This document shows, piece by piece, positions 1 to 7,936 of a DNA stretch of 64,000 nucleotides. The notes beneath the pieces were generated by a model. That model was given only the letters and a program-made list of their open reading frames with translations. It made no database searches and had not been told where the DNA came from. Each line of letters starts with the position of its first letter. Positions within the stretch are counted from its first letter, which is position 1. This DNA is from Lachnospiraceae bacterium UBA935 (GTDB lineage: Bacteria > Bacillota > Clostridia > Lachnospirales > Lachnospiraceae): the NCBI GenBank assembly GCA_002293525.1, contig DBDJ01000018.1, positions 62,532 to 126,531 on the forward strand, in the 5' to 3' direction. A program made the position numbers and the translations under genes.

Positions 1-179
1 GCCGGATCAAGGAGTCTAGGCTGGAAGAACTGATGATGGAAACCGGCTTCCTGACCAAAGACGTAGGCAGTATCCTGGTGGGAGAAGACGCGGTAAAAGA
101 AGGAATCATCAACGAAACCGGAGGAATCAAGGAGGCGGTCTGGAAATTACATGAAATGATTGATGAATCCAAGATTTGA
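1..179 (+). CDS. ClpP-like peptidase, TepA type (C-terminal part only)
   Basis: The reading frame is open from the window edge (codons from base 3) to TGA at 177-179 and gives about 58 residues. The text reads like the C-terminus of ClpP-family serine peptidases of the TepA (translocation-enhancing protein) type: a TGFLTKDVGSILVG stretch followed by an INETGGIKEA tail. The catalytic residues lie outside the window, so activity cannot be judged. A TepA-like gene just before ftsK/spoIIIE is a common arrangement in Firmicutes, and here it would be followed directly by ftsK but for the inserted cassette at about 190-2460. The last 35 or so codons are duplicated at 2464-2558. Family assignment is by recognition of the C-terminus only. 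Confidence 0.7.
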   Translation, partial: RIKESRLEELMMETGFLTKDVGSILVGEDAVKEGIINETGGIKEAVWKLHEMIDESKI

Positions 180-188
180 TGATGTAAT
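84..188 (+). repeat. Direct repeat, copy 1: 3' end of the TepA-like gene
   Basis: Bases 84-188 match bases 2464-2568 at a constant offset of 2380 with four differences in 105 bases (98, 104, 170, 184), counted by eye. The first three fall in third codon positions and are synonymous (AAA/AAG, GGA/GGG, TCC/TCA); the fourth lies after the stop codon. The two copies bracket the GntR-ABC cassette. Confidence 0.95.
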
Positions 189-207
189 CCCGTCCTTGAC
201 AATAGAC

Positions 208-311
208 GTGGTTAACAGTGAAGACAATGAGAAGTGGTTAATAGACAATGAGAAGAGGTTAATGGACAATGAGAAGAGGTTAATGGGCAATGAGAAATGG
301 TTAAATTTGCC
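208..311 (+). repeat. 21-bp tandem repeats before the GntR gene
   Basis: Three exact-length 21-base units run at 234-254, 255-275 and 276-296 (core GGTTAATRGRCAATGAGAA). They are preceded by a longer 26-base variant at 208-233 and followed by a partial unit from 297. The 21-base period is two helical turns, so the units present the same DNA face. They end just before the -35 box of the GntR promoter. The repeats might be binding sites or simply slippage-expanded sequence; there is no direct evidence for either. Confidence 0.85.
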
Positions 312-364
312 TTGACAAATTAACCATGACTGTGTATACTGTATATATGTCATGATATACAGTA
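312..364 (+). promoter_or_regulatory. Consensus promoter with overlapping palindromic operator
   Basis: TTGACA (312-317), a 17-base spacer and TATACT (335-340) form a near-consensus housekeeping promoter. A perfect 10-base inverted repeat (TACTGTATAT at 337-346, ATATACAGTA at 355-364, 8-base spacer) overlaps the -10 box and the expected start site. Such a site fits an autorepressing GntR-family regulator, encoded directly downstream. Because the start site falls near 347, a translation start at 352 is unlikely and the ATG at 376 is preferred. Confidence 0.8.
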
Positions 365-375
365 AAGGGATCGAC

Positions 376-750
376 ATGAATATAATTATATCAAATCAAT
401 CCAGCGTGCCACTTTACGCACAAATTATTGAGCAGGTCAAAGCACAAATACTGTCAGGAGAATTAATGGAAGACGAAATGCTCCCTTCGCTTCGACAGTT
501 GGCTCGAGATTTAAAAATCAGCGTATTGACTACTACCAGAGCATATAGCGAGCTTGAGCAGGAAGGATATATTACAAGCCGACAAGGGAAAGGATTCTTT
601 GTCATGGCAAGCAGTTCTAAGCTGATACATGAACAGCTACTTAAGAAGGTGGAAATTAACTTGGACAATGCAATTAAGGCGGCGCAGACTATATCCATGT
701 CAGATGATGAAATTATCAGCCTTTTGCGGCTTTTATTGGAGACTAACTAA
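376..750 (+). CDS. GntR-family transcriptional regulator, YtrA type
   Basis: This is a 124-residue protein with an N-terminal GntR winged helix (PLYAQIIEQVKAQILSG, then LPSLRQLARDLKISVLTTTRAY and EQEGYI near residues 15-75). The C-terminal tail is short and has no large ligand domain, which is typical of the YtrA subfamily. Such regulators usually repress the ABC-transporter operon they sit in, often in response to cell-wall-active compounds or membrane stress; the signal here is unknown. The start is ATG 376, after the AAAGGGA ribosome site at 365-370; an upstream ATG at 352 lies inside the operator. An ABC ATPase begins 19 bases after the stop and a permease follows. Base composition is more AT-rich than ftsK next door, suggesting acquired DNA. 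Confidence 0.9.
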   Translation: MNIIISNQSSVPLYAQIIEQVKAQILSGELMEDEMLPSLRQLARDLKISVLTTTRAYSELEQEGYITSRQGKGFFVMASSSKLIHEQLLKKVEINLDNAIKAAQTISMSDDEIISLLRLLLETN

Positions 751-769
751 GATATAAGAGAGGTGAAAT

Positions 770-1630
770 ATGATTGAAAATTATTTAGAATTAAGGGGTG
801 TCAGCAAGAGTTTCCCCGAATTTAAACTTAATAACATAAGCTTTGTGTTGCCTAAAGGGTATATCATGGGGCTTGTAGGCCCAAACGGAGCCGGAAAGAC
901 AACATCTATACAACTTATACTAAATATGCTGGAAAAAGAAGCGGGAGATATTCTTGTTTTAGGTAAAGATAATATAAGATACGAAAATAGTATAAAACAG
1001 AGTATTGGCGTTGTTTTCGATAGTATTTTTTATGTGGATAGCTGGACCGTGAAAGACACTGAAAAGGCAATATCGATTTTTTATAAGGATTGGAAACATG
1101 ATGTTTTTATTGAATTAACTAAGCAATTTGATTTGCCACAAGGAAAAAAAATAGGAGAGTTTTCGCGAGGTATGCAAATGAAACTTATGCTTGCCTGTGC
1201 GCTCTCCCATAATGCTAAGCTGCTCATATTAGACGAACCGACCAGCGGGCTTGACCCTGTTATACGCGACGAGTTTTTAGAAATCCTACAAGAATATATC
1301 AAAGACGGGGAAAGAAGCGTTCTGTTTTCTACCCATATTACCACAGACTTAGAACGGGTTGCCGACTATATTACGCTTTTACATAAAGGTGAGTTGATTT
1401 ACACTGGTAGTATGGAATTATTATTGGGCAGTTATCGTCTTATTAAGGGTAGGCCACAAGATTTAACTAAAGATCTTGAGAAGAACATTATTGGGTTGCG
1501 TAAAACAGACATGAATTTTGAAGGGTTGATCGGCATGAAAGAAGCGTCCCAATATAAGAATTTTGTTATTGATTCCGCAACAATTGATGATATTATTATC
1601 AGAATAAGCCATGGAGGTGCAAAAAAATGA
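770..1630 (+). CDS. ABC transporter ATP-binding protein
   Basis: A 286-residue cytoplasmic ATPase subunit. It has a Walker A motif GPNGAGKTT near residue 37, a signature region reading FSRGMQMKL near 131 (degenerate relative to LSGGQ, as is usual in YtrB/BcrA-like exporters), a Walker B plus D-loop LLILDEPTSGLD near 150, and the switch histidine in FSTHI. A ribosome site (AGAGGTGAAAT) precedes ATG 770. It lies in an operon between a YtrA-type GntR regulator and an ABC-2 permease overlapping by 4 bases, so the three form a self-regulated export module. The substrate is not predictable from sequence. Confidence 0.93.
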   Translation: MIENYLELRGVSKSFPEFKLNNISFVLPKGYIMGLVGPNGAGKTTSIQLILNMLEKEAGDILVLGKDNIRYENSIKQSIGVVFDSIFYVDSWTVKDTEKAISIFYKDWKHDVFIELTKQFDLPQGKKIGEFSRGMQMKLMLACALSHNAKLLILDEPTSGLDPVIRDEFLEILQEYIKDGERSVLFSTHITTDLERVADYITLLHKGELIYTGSMELLLGSYRLIKGRPQDLTKDLEKNIIGLRKTDMNFEGLIGMKEASQYKNFVIDSATIDDIIIRISHGGAKK

Positions 1631-2271
1631 TGGGCTTTTTAAGAATTACTAAGTTAGATTTTTTCACTATGAAATCTCAGTTATCGGGTTATGTATCATT
1701 GGCGCTAATTATAATGATATTTAGTTTTTTAGATGCATCTCTTGCAGTAGTATGCATTTCCGGCGCATGGTTTGTGGCATTGGTATCATCCAATATCTTT
1801 GCCATACAGGAAAAAAATAAACTTGATCATCTGTATGGTTCGGTTTCTGTAGGATTACGAGATATTGTATTTGGGAGATATACCTTTATGATACTTAACT
1901 ATCTTTTATCTTTTTTTGCGATTATAGTGATATACTTCTTCTTTAAACTGATCGGAAAAAATGAATTAAATTATTCTGATATTGTACTTGATTTTAGTTT
2001 ATCATTTTTAGTTTATTCCATTATAACGGGAACTCAAATGCCTATGTTTTTTAAGATGGGATATACAAAAGCAAAGATGTGGTCCTTGGTTCCGTTTATG
2101 GTGGTGATGGCTTTAGTAGTTATTCCGTTTTTTATACCCGTGATTTCCGACATGTTTGTTTTTTTATATAATAATCAAGCAGTTTTGATCGTGGGCAGCA
2201 TACTGGTAAGTTGTGCTGTCCAGTTTCTGTCATATCGGATTGCCCTTATTGCTTATCGCAAGAGGAATTGA
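1627..2271 (+). CDS. ABC-2 type transporter permease
   Basis: A 214-residue, very hydrophobic protein with about six membrane segments (for example residues 20-38, 40-58, 90-107, 119-135, 150-170 and 187-208). The ATG overlaps the stop of the ATPase gene by 4 bases, indicating translational coupling. It resembles the small ABC-2 membrane subunits that pair with YtrB/BcrA-like ATPases: two transmembrane-rich halves and a soluble loop with little conserved sequence. Together with the upstream genes it probably exports or expels a membrane-active compound. That role is inferred from the operon type; no substrate motif is visible. Confidence 0.85.
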   Translation: MMGFLRITKLDFFTMKSQLSGYVSLALIIMIFSFLDASLAVVCISGAWFVALVSSNIFAIQEKNKLDHLYGSVSVGLRDIVFGRYTFMILNYLLSFFAIIVIYFFFKLIGKNELNYSDIVLDFSLSFLVYSIITGTQMPMFFKMGYTKAKMWSLVPFMVVMALVVIPFFIPVISDMFVFLYNNQAVLIVGSILVSCAVQFLSYRIALIAYRKRN

Positions 2272-2380
2272 AATATACAATTCAAGTTTCTCTTTATAAA
2301 AAGTTCTGTAGTTGGTAAAGATGAGCGATTTTAGGATTAAAATTATTCATATACGTTTTGGTAATTGTCTAAGTAAAAAA

Positions 2381-2417
2381 TTCAGATGAAGCTCTCGTTT
2401 AGAGAGTTTCATCTGAA
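2381..2417 (+). terminator. Hairpin ending the GntR-ABC operon
   Basis: TTCAGATGAA (2381-2390) and TTCATCTGAA (2408-2417) form perfect outer arms, with further pairing of CTCT with AGAG inside. The hairpin lies 110 bases after the permease stop and is followed by a weak T-rich run. It probably terminates the cassette before the duplicated TepA gene end. The rest of 2272-2463 shows no gene. Confidence 0.65.
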
Positions 2418-2463
2418 CTTTATTAATAAGGAGTTATCCATCTGGCATAACTGTCAAATTCCC

Positions 2464-2568
2464 GAAGACGCGGTAAAGGAAGGGATCATCAACGAAACCG
2501 GAGGAATCAAGGAGGCGGTCTGGAAATTACATGAAATGATTGATGAATCAAAGATTTGATGATATAAT
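2464..2568 (+). repeat. Direct repeat, copy 2: TepA gene 3' end, next to ftsK
   Basis: This is the second copy of the TepA-like gene end, in the same orientation and reading frame as copy 1 but without the upstream part of the gene, so it is a gene fragment ending in TGA at 2557-2559. It is followed after about 30 bases by the ftsK ribosome site. The original junction was presumably tepA-ftsK and this copy marks the right border of the inserted cassette. Confidence 0.92.
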
Positions 2569-2599
2569 ATTACGAATGAAAAGACAATGAGGAAAGTAC

Positions 2600-5218
2600 A
2601 TGGCCACAGGCAATGCAAGAAAGCCGGGAACGTCAGCGACACGTAAAAAGACTTCTTCCGGCAGCAATAAACGAAACAGGGCGGCAGTTTCAGACCCGCC
2701 GATGGACGGAACAATCAAGAAGGAAATTTATATCATCGGCATACTGGCGGTGGCGGTGTTTTTATTTTTGTGTAATTTCAGCATCATGGGCGTTGTCGGT
2801 GATTTTGTCAGCGACATTATGTTCGGGATTTTCGGCCTGCTTGCGTATATCACCCCGGTGTTTATCTTCCTGATAACGACATTCGGGATCTCCAACCATG
2901 GCAGCTTTATCGCAGGACGAAAGATTGCGGCCGGCGTGGTTTTATACCTTTTGGTTGGCATTGTCTGCGAGCTATGGGTAGCGGGACTTACGGAAGCATC
3001 GGTATATGATTTGCAGGCGATTTATCACAGATGTGCCGAGAACCATCATGGCGGCGGCGTCATCTCGGGTTCGCTTGCCTTTTTGTCCCATCATCTGCTC
3101 GGTAACGTCGGGACAGTCCTGGCCGTCATCGTGCTGGGGCTTATCTCCGTGGTCGTTATTACGGAACGTTCTTTCATGTCCGGCGTGAGAGAAGGCGGCC
3201 AAAGGGTCTATCAGCGTTCCCGGGAAGATGCCGCAGCCAGGAAGGAACGGAATCGGCAGCGCCGCGAAGAACAGGAAGAAGAGAAAAAACGCCGGGAGGA
3301 AGAAGCGGAAAACGAAAAAATCCTTCGCATGGATAAAAAAGTCACCGGTGTCATGATGAACACAGTACTGGCCAAAGAAAGCGGCGGCCACAGCGGCCCT
3401 GGCGGCCCGGCGGACAAAATCCGGGACGACATGCATGAGATCACCCTGGAGGACTTTGAAGAACAGCTGACCAGTGAACTGGATTTCAGCAAGATCAGGA
3501 TCCACGGTAATTTTGATCATGAAGATAACGAGGATACTGCATACGGAAGCCAGGATATACATAACGCGAATGAACTACATGAAATAAGCCGGCCCTTGGA
3601 ACAGGATAAACCGGCACATGAAAGCGCTTCCGGCAAGCAGCATCCCATCCATAAAGGCCAAGATACCGCCGACAAAAGCGAAGCAGGTAGGGATCCGTCG
3701 GCTGACATTGCTGCCCAACTGAACCGGGCCGGGCAGAAGCGAATCAAGAAATACGTCCTTCCTCCGGTTTCCAAGCTCCGTTCCGGAACGGTCAAAGGCA
3801 AGGGAGATCAGACCAGAGAATTAAAGGAGACAGCGCTCCGGCTGCAGCAGACTCTAAAGACCTTCGGCGTCGGAGTGACGATCACCGATATCAGCCAGGG
3901 GCCGGCCGTGACCAGGTATGAACTGCAGCCCGAACAGGGAATCAAGGTAAGCAGGATTGTCAGCCTTGCCGATGATATCAAGCTGAACCTGGCGGCAACC
4001 GACATCCGCATCGAAGCCCCCATCCCCGGAAAGGCGGCAGTCGGCATCGAAGTACCCAACAAAGAAAACACGACCGTGGCTTTCCGCGACCTGATAGAAT
4101 CCAAAGAGTTCCGGGACTTCCCGTCCAATCTGGCTTTTGCGGCCGGAAAGGACATTGCCGGCCAGATCGTTGTCGCCGACATTGCCAGGATGCCCCATAT
4201 GCTGATCGCCGGTGCTACCGGCTCCGGCAAGTCGGTGTGTATCAATACCTTGATTATGAGTATTCTTTATAAAGCAGATCCCGAAGAGGTAAAGCTGATC
4301 ATGATTGATCCCAAGGTCGTGGAATTAAGTGTCTACAATGGGATCCCCCATCTGTTAGTTCCGGTGGTGACCGACCCCAAGAAGGCATCGGCCGCCCTGC
4401 ACTGGGGCGTGGCGGAAATGACCGAACGCTACCAGAAATTTGCTGACTACAATGTCCGGGATCTCAAGGGCTTCAATAAAAAAGCAGAAAACCTGCAGGA
4501 AAACGGCGATCCCGAGGCTCCGGAAAAGATGCCCCAGATCGTGATTATCGTAGATGAGCTGGCTGACCTGATGATGGTTGCGCCAGGAGAGGTCGAGGAA
4601 TCGATATGCCGGCTTGCCCAGCTGGCCCGGGCGGCGGGCATCCATCTGATCATCGCCACCCAGAGGCCGTCGGTTGACGTCATCACCGGGCTGATCAAAG
4701 CCAATATGCCCAGCCGCGTGGCCTTCAGTGTTTCCAGCGGGGTCGATTCGCGGACGATACTGGACATGAACGGGGCCGAAAAGCTGCTCGGGAAGGGCGA
4801 CATGCTGTTTTATCCCCAAGGATATGCCAAGCCGGCCAGAATCCAGGGGGCATTTATCTCTGACAAAGAGGTTTCCGACGTGGTGACCTTTATCAAGAAT
4901 CAAATGATCGGCAACGTCTACAGCGAAGCAGTCGAAGAAAAGATCACCAGCCTTGGCGCAGCGGGAAGCAGCAGCTCGCCGGGCGCTTCCGGCAATGAAC
5001 GGGATCCGTTTTTTGTCGAGGCAGGTAAATTCATTATAGACAAGGACAAAGCTTCGATCGGCAACTTGCAGCGCGTATTTAAGATCGGATTTAACCGGGC
5101 CGCCAGAATCATGGACCAGCTGTGTGAGGCCGGTGTCGTTGGGGAAGAAGAAGGTACCAAGCCCCGGAAAGTGCTGATGAGCGGCGCCGAATTTGAACGT
5201 TATATTGAGGAAACGTAA
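2600..5218 (+). CDS. ftsK: DNA translocase FtsK/SpoIIIE
   Basis: An 872-residue membrane-anchored DNA pump that moves chromosome ends through the division or sporulation septum. It has a basic N-terminus, about four membrane segments (residues 45-65, 68-95, 108-128, 165-187), and a long charged linker with a coiled-coil-like basic/acidic stretch (near 205-245). The RecA-like motor carries Walker A GATGSGKSV near residue 537 and Walker B IVIIVDELADLMM near 648, followed by the ATQRPSVDVITGLIKAN segment. A winged-helix gamma domain (GNLQRVFKIGFNRAARIMDQL) that would read KOPS/SRS-like sites closes the protein. The ribosome site GAGGAAA precedes ATG 2600. Length and domain order are normal for the family. 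Confidence 0.97.
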   Translation: MATGNARKPGTSATRKKTSSGSNKRNRAAVSDPPMDGTIKKEIYIIGILAVAVFLFLCNFSIMGVVGDFVSDIMFGIFGLLAYITPVFIFLITTFGISNHGSFIAGRKIAAGVVLYLLVGIVCELWVAGLTEASVYDLQAIYHRCAENHHGGGVISGSLAFLSHHLLGNVGTVLAVIVLGLISVVVITERSFMSGVREGGQRVYQRSREDAAARKERNRQRREEQEEEKKRREEEAENEKILRMDKKVTGVMMNTVLAKESGGHSGPGGPADKIRDDMHEITLEDFEEQLTSELDFSKIRIHGNFDHEDNEDTAYGSQDIHNANELHEISRPLEQDKPAHESASGKQHPIHKGQDTADKSEAGRDPSADIAAQLNRAGQKRIKKYVLPPVSKLRSGTVKGKGDQTRELKETALRLQQTLKTFGVGVTITDISQGPAVTRYELQPEQGIKVSRIVSLADDIKLNLAATDIRIEAPIPGKAAVGIEVPNKENTTVAFRDLIESKEFRDFPSNLAFAAGKDIAGQIVVADIARMPHMLIAGATGSGKSVCINTLIMSILYKADPEEVKLIMIDPKVVELSVYNGIPHLLVPVVTDPKKASAALHWGVAEMTERYQKFADYNVRDLKGFNKKAENLQENGDPEAPEKMPQIVIIVDELADLMMVAPGEVEESICRLAQLARAAGIHLIIATQRPSVDVITGLIKANMPSRVAFSVSSGVDSRTILDMNGAEKLLGKGDMLFYPQGYAKPARIQGAFISDKEVSDVVTFIKNQMIGNVYSEAVEEKITSLGAAGSSSSPGASGNERDPFFVEAGKFIIDKDKASIGNLQRVFKIGFNRAARIMDQLCEAGVVGEEEGTKPRKVLMSGAEFERYIEET

Positions 5219-5325
5219 CATGAATTTTGAACATGATTTTCGTCACAGAATTTTTCACGCGTTTTTTATCGGGATTTGGATGAAACGCAGATTTACATAG
5301 TTTAACAGATAGGAGAGGCCAAATC

Positions 5326-7005
5326 ATGAGTGAATATAAAACGGATATCCAGATTGCCCAGGAAGCCCATATGCTCCCGATCAAAGAGATTGCTGCGGGC
5401 CTGGGGATTACCGAGGACGAGCTGGAGTACTATGGCAGGTACAAAGCCAAGCTATCCGACGATGTGATGCAAAAGACAGCGGACCGTCCCGACGGGAAGC
5501 TGATCTTAGTGACAGCCATCAACCCGACACCGGCGGGAGAAGGCAAAACAACGACGACGGTAGGACTGGGTCAGGCCTTCGGCAGACTGGGAAAAAAAGC
5601 CGTCATCGCCCTCCGTGAGCCTTCGCTGGGGCCTTGCTTCGGCATCAAGGGCGGCGCCGCCGGCGGCGGCTATGCCCAGGTGGTCCCGATGGAAGACTTG
5701 AACCTTCATTTTACCGGTGATTTTCATGCTATTACTGCCGCCAACAACTTGCTGGCAGCCCTTCTGGACAATCATATCCAGCAGGGTAATGAGCGGCGCA
5801 TCGACACCAGACAAGTCGTCTGGAAAAGATGCCTGGACATGAATGACCGGGTCTTACGTAACACCGTGGTCGGCCTTGGCAATAAAGCAGACGGCACCGT
5901 GCGGGAAGACCATTTTGTTATCACAGTGGCTTCGGAAATCATGGCGGTTCTCTGTCTGGCTGCGGATCTGAACGACCTGAAAGATCGGCTGGGACGGATG
6001 GTAGTGGCCTATGATTATGACGGGGCACCGGTCACGGCCAAAGACTTACAGGCAGTTGGTGCCATGGCGGCCCTTTTAAAGGATGCCATGAAACCGAATC
6101 TGATCCAGACGCTGGAAAACACCCCGGCTTTGGTTCACGGCGGCCCTTTTGCGAATATTGCCCATGGCTGCAATTCCGTCAGGGCCACGAAAACGGCGCT
6201 GAAGCTGGCTGATTACTGTATTACTGAAGCAGGCTTCGGTGCGGACTTAGGTGCCGAAAAGTTTTTTGACATCAAGTGTCGGCAGTCCGGACTCAAGCCT
6301 GATGCGGCAATTTTGGTTGCTACCGTCCGGGCACTTAAATACAACGGCGGAGTCCCTAAAGCCGAACTGAATGCGGCCAACCCGGAGGCCCTTAAGAAAG
6401 GCATCGCCAATCTGGAGAAGCATATTGAAAACCTGCAGCGATACGGGGTGCCAGTCATCGTCGCCCTCAATCATTTTGTCTCCGACACCGAAGCGGAAAC
6501 CGCTTACGTGGAAGCCTTCTGCAAAGAGCACCATTGCGAATTTGCTATCTCCAAAGTATGGGAGAAAGGCGGCGACGGCGGCCTTGAGCTGGCCGAAAAA
6601 ACGCTACAGGTCCTGGAAGATAAGCAAGCGGATTTCCGCTGTTTATATGAAAAAGATTTGACAATCCGTGAAAAAATTGATAAAATAGCGGCTGATATTT
6701 ACGGTGCCGCCGGCGTCGATTACGCCGACGCAGCTGCGGTTCAGATGAAAAAGCTGGAACAGCTCGGCTTCGGTGATCTGCCGGTATGCATGGCCAAGAC
6801 GCAGTACTCCCTGTCAGACAATCCTGGGCTTCTCGGCCGGCCGGAGGCATTCCGCCTGCATGTCCGGGAGATGTATGTTTCGGCCGGGGCCGGTTTCATC
6901 GTCGTCCTGACCGGGGCAGTAATGACGATGCCGGGACTGCCTAAGCAGCCGGCTGCTTATCAGATTGATATCAACGAAAATGGCATGATTACCGGATTGT
7001 TTTAG
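5326..7005 (+). CDS. fhs: Formate-tetrahydrofolate ligase
   Basis: A 559-residue enzyme that makes 10-formyl-tetrahydrofolate from formate, THF and ATP. The phosphate-binding loop PTPAGEGKTTT lies near residues 66-76, and the family hallmarks LREPSLGPCFGIKGGAAGGG and NLHFTGDFHAI follow. Full family length, with ribosome site AGGAGAGG before ATG 5326. folD begins 17 bases after the stop, so the two probably form an operon linking formate to the methylene-THF pool, as in the methyl branch of acetogens and in purine and serine metabolism of many Clostridia. This gene alone does not show acetogenesis. Confidence 0.98.
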   Translation: MSEYKTDIQIAQEAHMLPIKEIAAGLGITEDELEYYGRYKAKLSDDVMQKTADRPDGKLILVTAINPTPAGEGKTTTTVGLGQAFGRLGKKAVIALREPSLGPCFGIKGGAAGGGYAQVVPMEDLNLHFTGDFHAITAANNLLAALLDNHIQQGNERRIDTRQVVWKRCLDMNDRVLRNTVVGLGNKADGTVREDHFVITVASEIMAVLCLAADLNDLKDRLGRMVVAYDYDGAPVTAKDLQAVGAMAALLKDAMKPNLIQTLENTPALVHGGPFANIAHGCNSVRATKTALKLADYCITEAGFGADLGAEKFFDIKCRQSGLKPDAAILVATVRALKYNGGVPKAELNAANPEALKKGIANLEKHIENLQRYGVPVIVALNHFVSDTEAETAYVEAFCKEHHCEFAISKVWEKGGDGGLELAEKTLQVLEDKQADFRCLYEKDLTIREKIDKIAADIYGAAGVDYADAAAVQMKKLEQLGFGDLPVCMAKTQYSLSDNPGLLGRPEAFRLHVREMYVSAGAGFIVVLTGAVMTMPGLPKQPAAYQIDINENGMITGLF

Positions 7006-7022
7006 AAAGGCAGGAAAGCGCG

Positions 7023-7865
7023 ATGTACAAACTTATCGACGGAAAGAAGATATCGGCCCAGATTAAGGATGAGTGCCGTGAAAAAGCCGCCAGGCTAAAC
7101 GAGCAGGGGATCAAAATTACCCTTGCGGTAATCCAGGTCGGCAATGATCCGGCTTCCAGTGTCTATGTCAGCAATAAGAAAAAGGGATGTGAATACATCG
7201 GGATTCAGTCCTTATCCTATGAATTGCCGGAAGACACCTCAGAAGAAGAACTGCTGGCCTTGGTCCGGAAGCTCAATGAAGATAAAAATGTCAACGGCAT
7301 CCTGGTGCAGCTCCCGTTACCGGGACATATCTGTGAAGATAAAGTCATCAGGACCATTGATTCCCATAAAGATGTTGACGGATTTCATCCGGAAAGCGTA
7401 GGTGCGCTCTGTATCGGCCAGCTGGGCTTTGTTTCATGCACCCCGGCCGGGATTATCCAGCTGCTCAGGCGCTCAGGCATCGATATCGCCGGAAAGGAAT
7501 GTGTGGTACTCGGCAGAAGTAATATCGTCGGAAAACCCATGGCACTGCTGCTGCTGCGTGAGAACGCAACGGTCACTGTCGCCCATTCCCAGACAAAGAA
7601 CCTGAAAGAAGTGACCCGCCGGGCCGACATTCTGATCGTGGCGGTAGGAAAATCGCAGATGATTACGAAAGACTATGTCAAAGAAGGGGCAGTGGTGATT
7701 GATGTGGGCATCCACCGTAATGCCGCCAATCAGCTGAGCGGCGACGTGAATTTTGAAGACGTGGCACCGGTCTGCAGTGCCATTACACCAGTCCCGGGCG
7801 GGGTCGGGCCGATGACTATTGCCATGCTGATGCATAACTGCGTGGAATCGGCTTCACGGAGCTAA
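7023..7865 (+). CDS. folD: Bifunctional methylene-THF dehydrogenase/cyclohydrolase
   Basis: A 280-residue cytoplasmic enzyme that interconverts methylene-, methenyl- and 10-formyl-THF. The catalytic YVSNKKKG motif lies near residues 49-56. The substrate motifs LVQLPLPGH and DVDGFHP follow, then the cofactor motif VVLGRSNIVGKPMA and the C-terminal TPVPGGVGPMTIAML. All family landmarks are in place and the length is normal. It lies directly after fhs and works in the same folate one-carbon sequence. Confidence 0.98.
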   Translation: MYKLIDGKKISAQIKDECREKAARLNEQGIKITLAVIQVGNDPASSVYVSNKKKGCEYIGIQSLSYELPEDTSEEELLALVRKLNEDKNVNGILVQLPLPGHICEDKVIRTIDSHKDVDGFHPESVGALCIGQLGFVSCTPAGIIQLLRRSGIDIAGKECVVLGRSNIVGKPMALLLLRENATVTVAHSQTKNLKEVTRRADILIVAVGKSQMITKDYVKEGAVVIDVGIHRNAANQLSGDVNFEDVAPVCSAITPVPGGVGPMTIAMLMHNCVESASRS

Positions 7866-7936
7866 ACAACAGTACCGGCAGTAACCCGACAAACAGCAGA
7901 ATCAGACACAATCAGATTAGAAAAGGTGCGGTTAAT

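Noticed and set aside
208..296. Short regular repeats that could be taken for a CRISPR array
   Set aside because: The units abut without unique spacers and there are no cas genes; this is a simple tandem repeat.
2972..5221. Several long minus-strand frames opposite ftsK (up to 288 codons)
   Set aside because: They are shadows of a GC-rich coding sequence with clear FtsK motifs on the plus strand.
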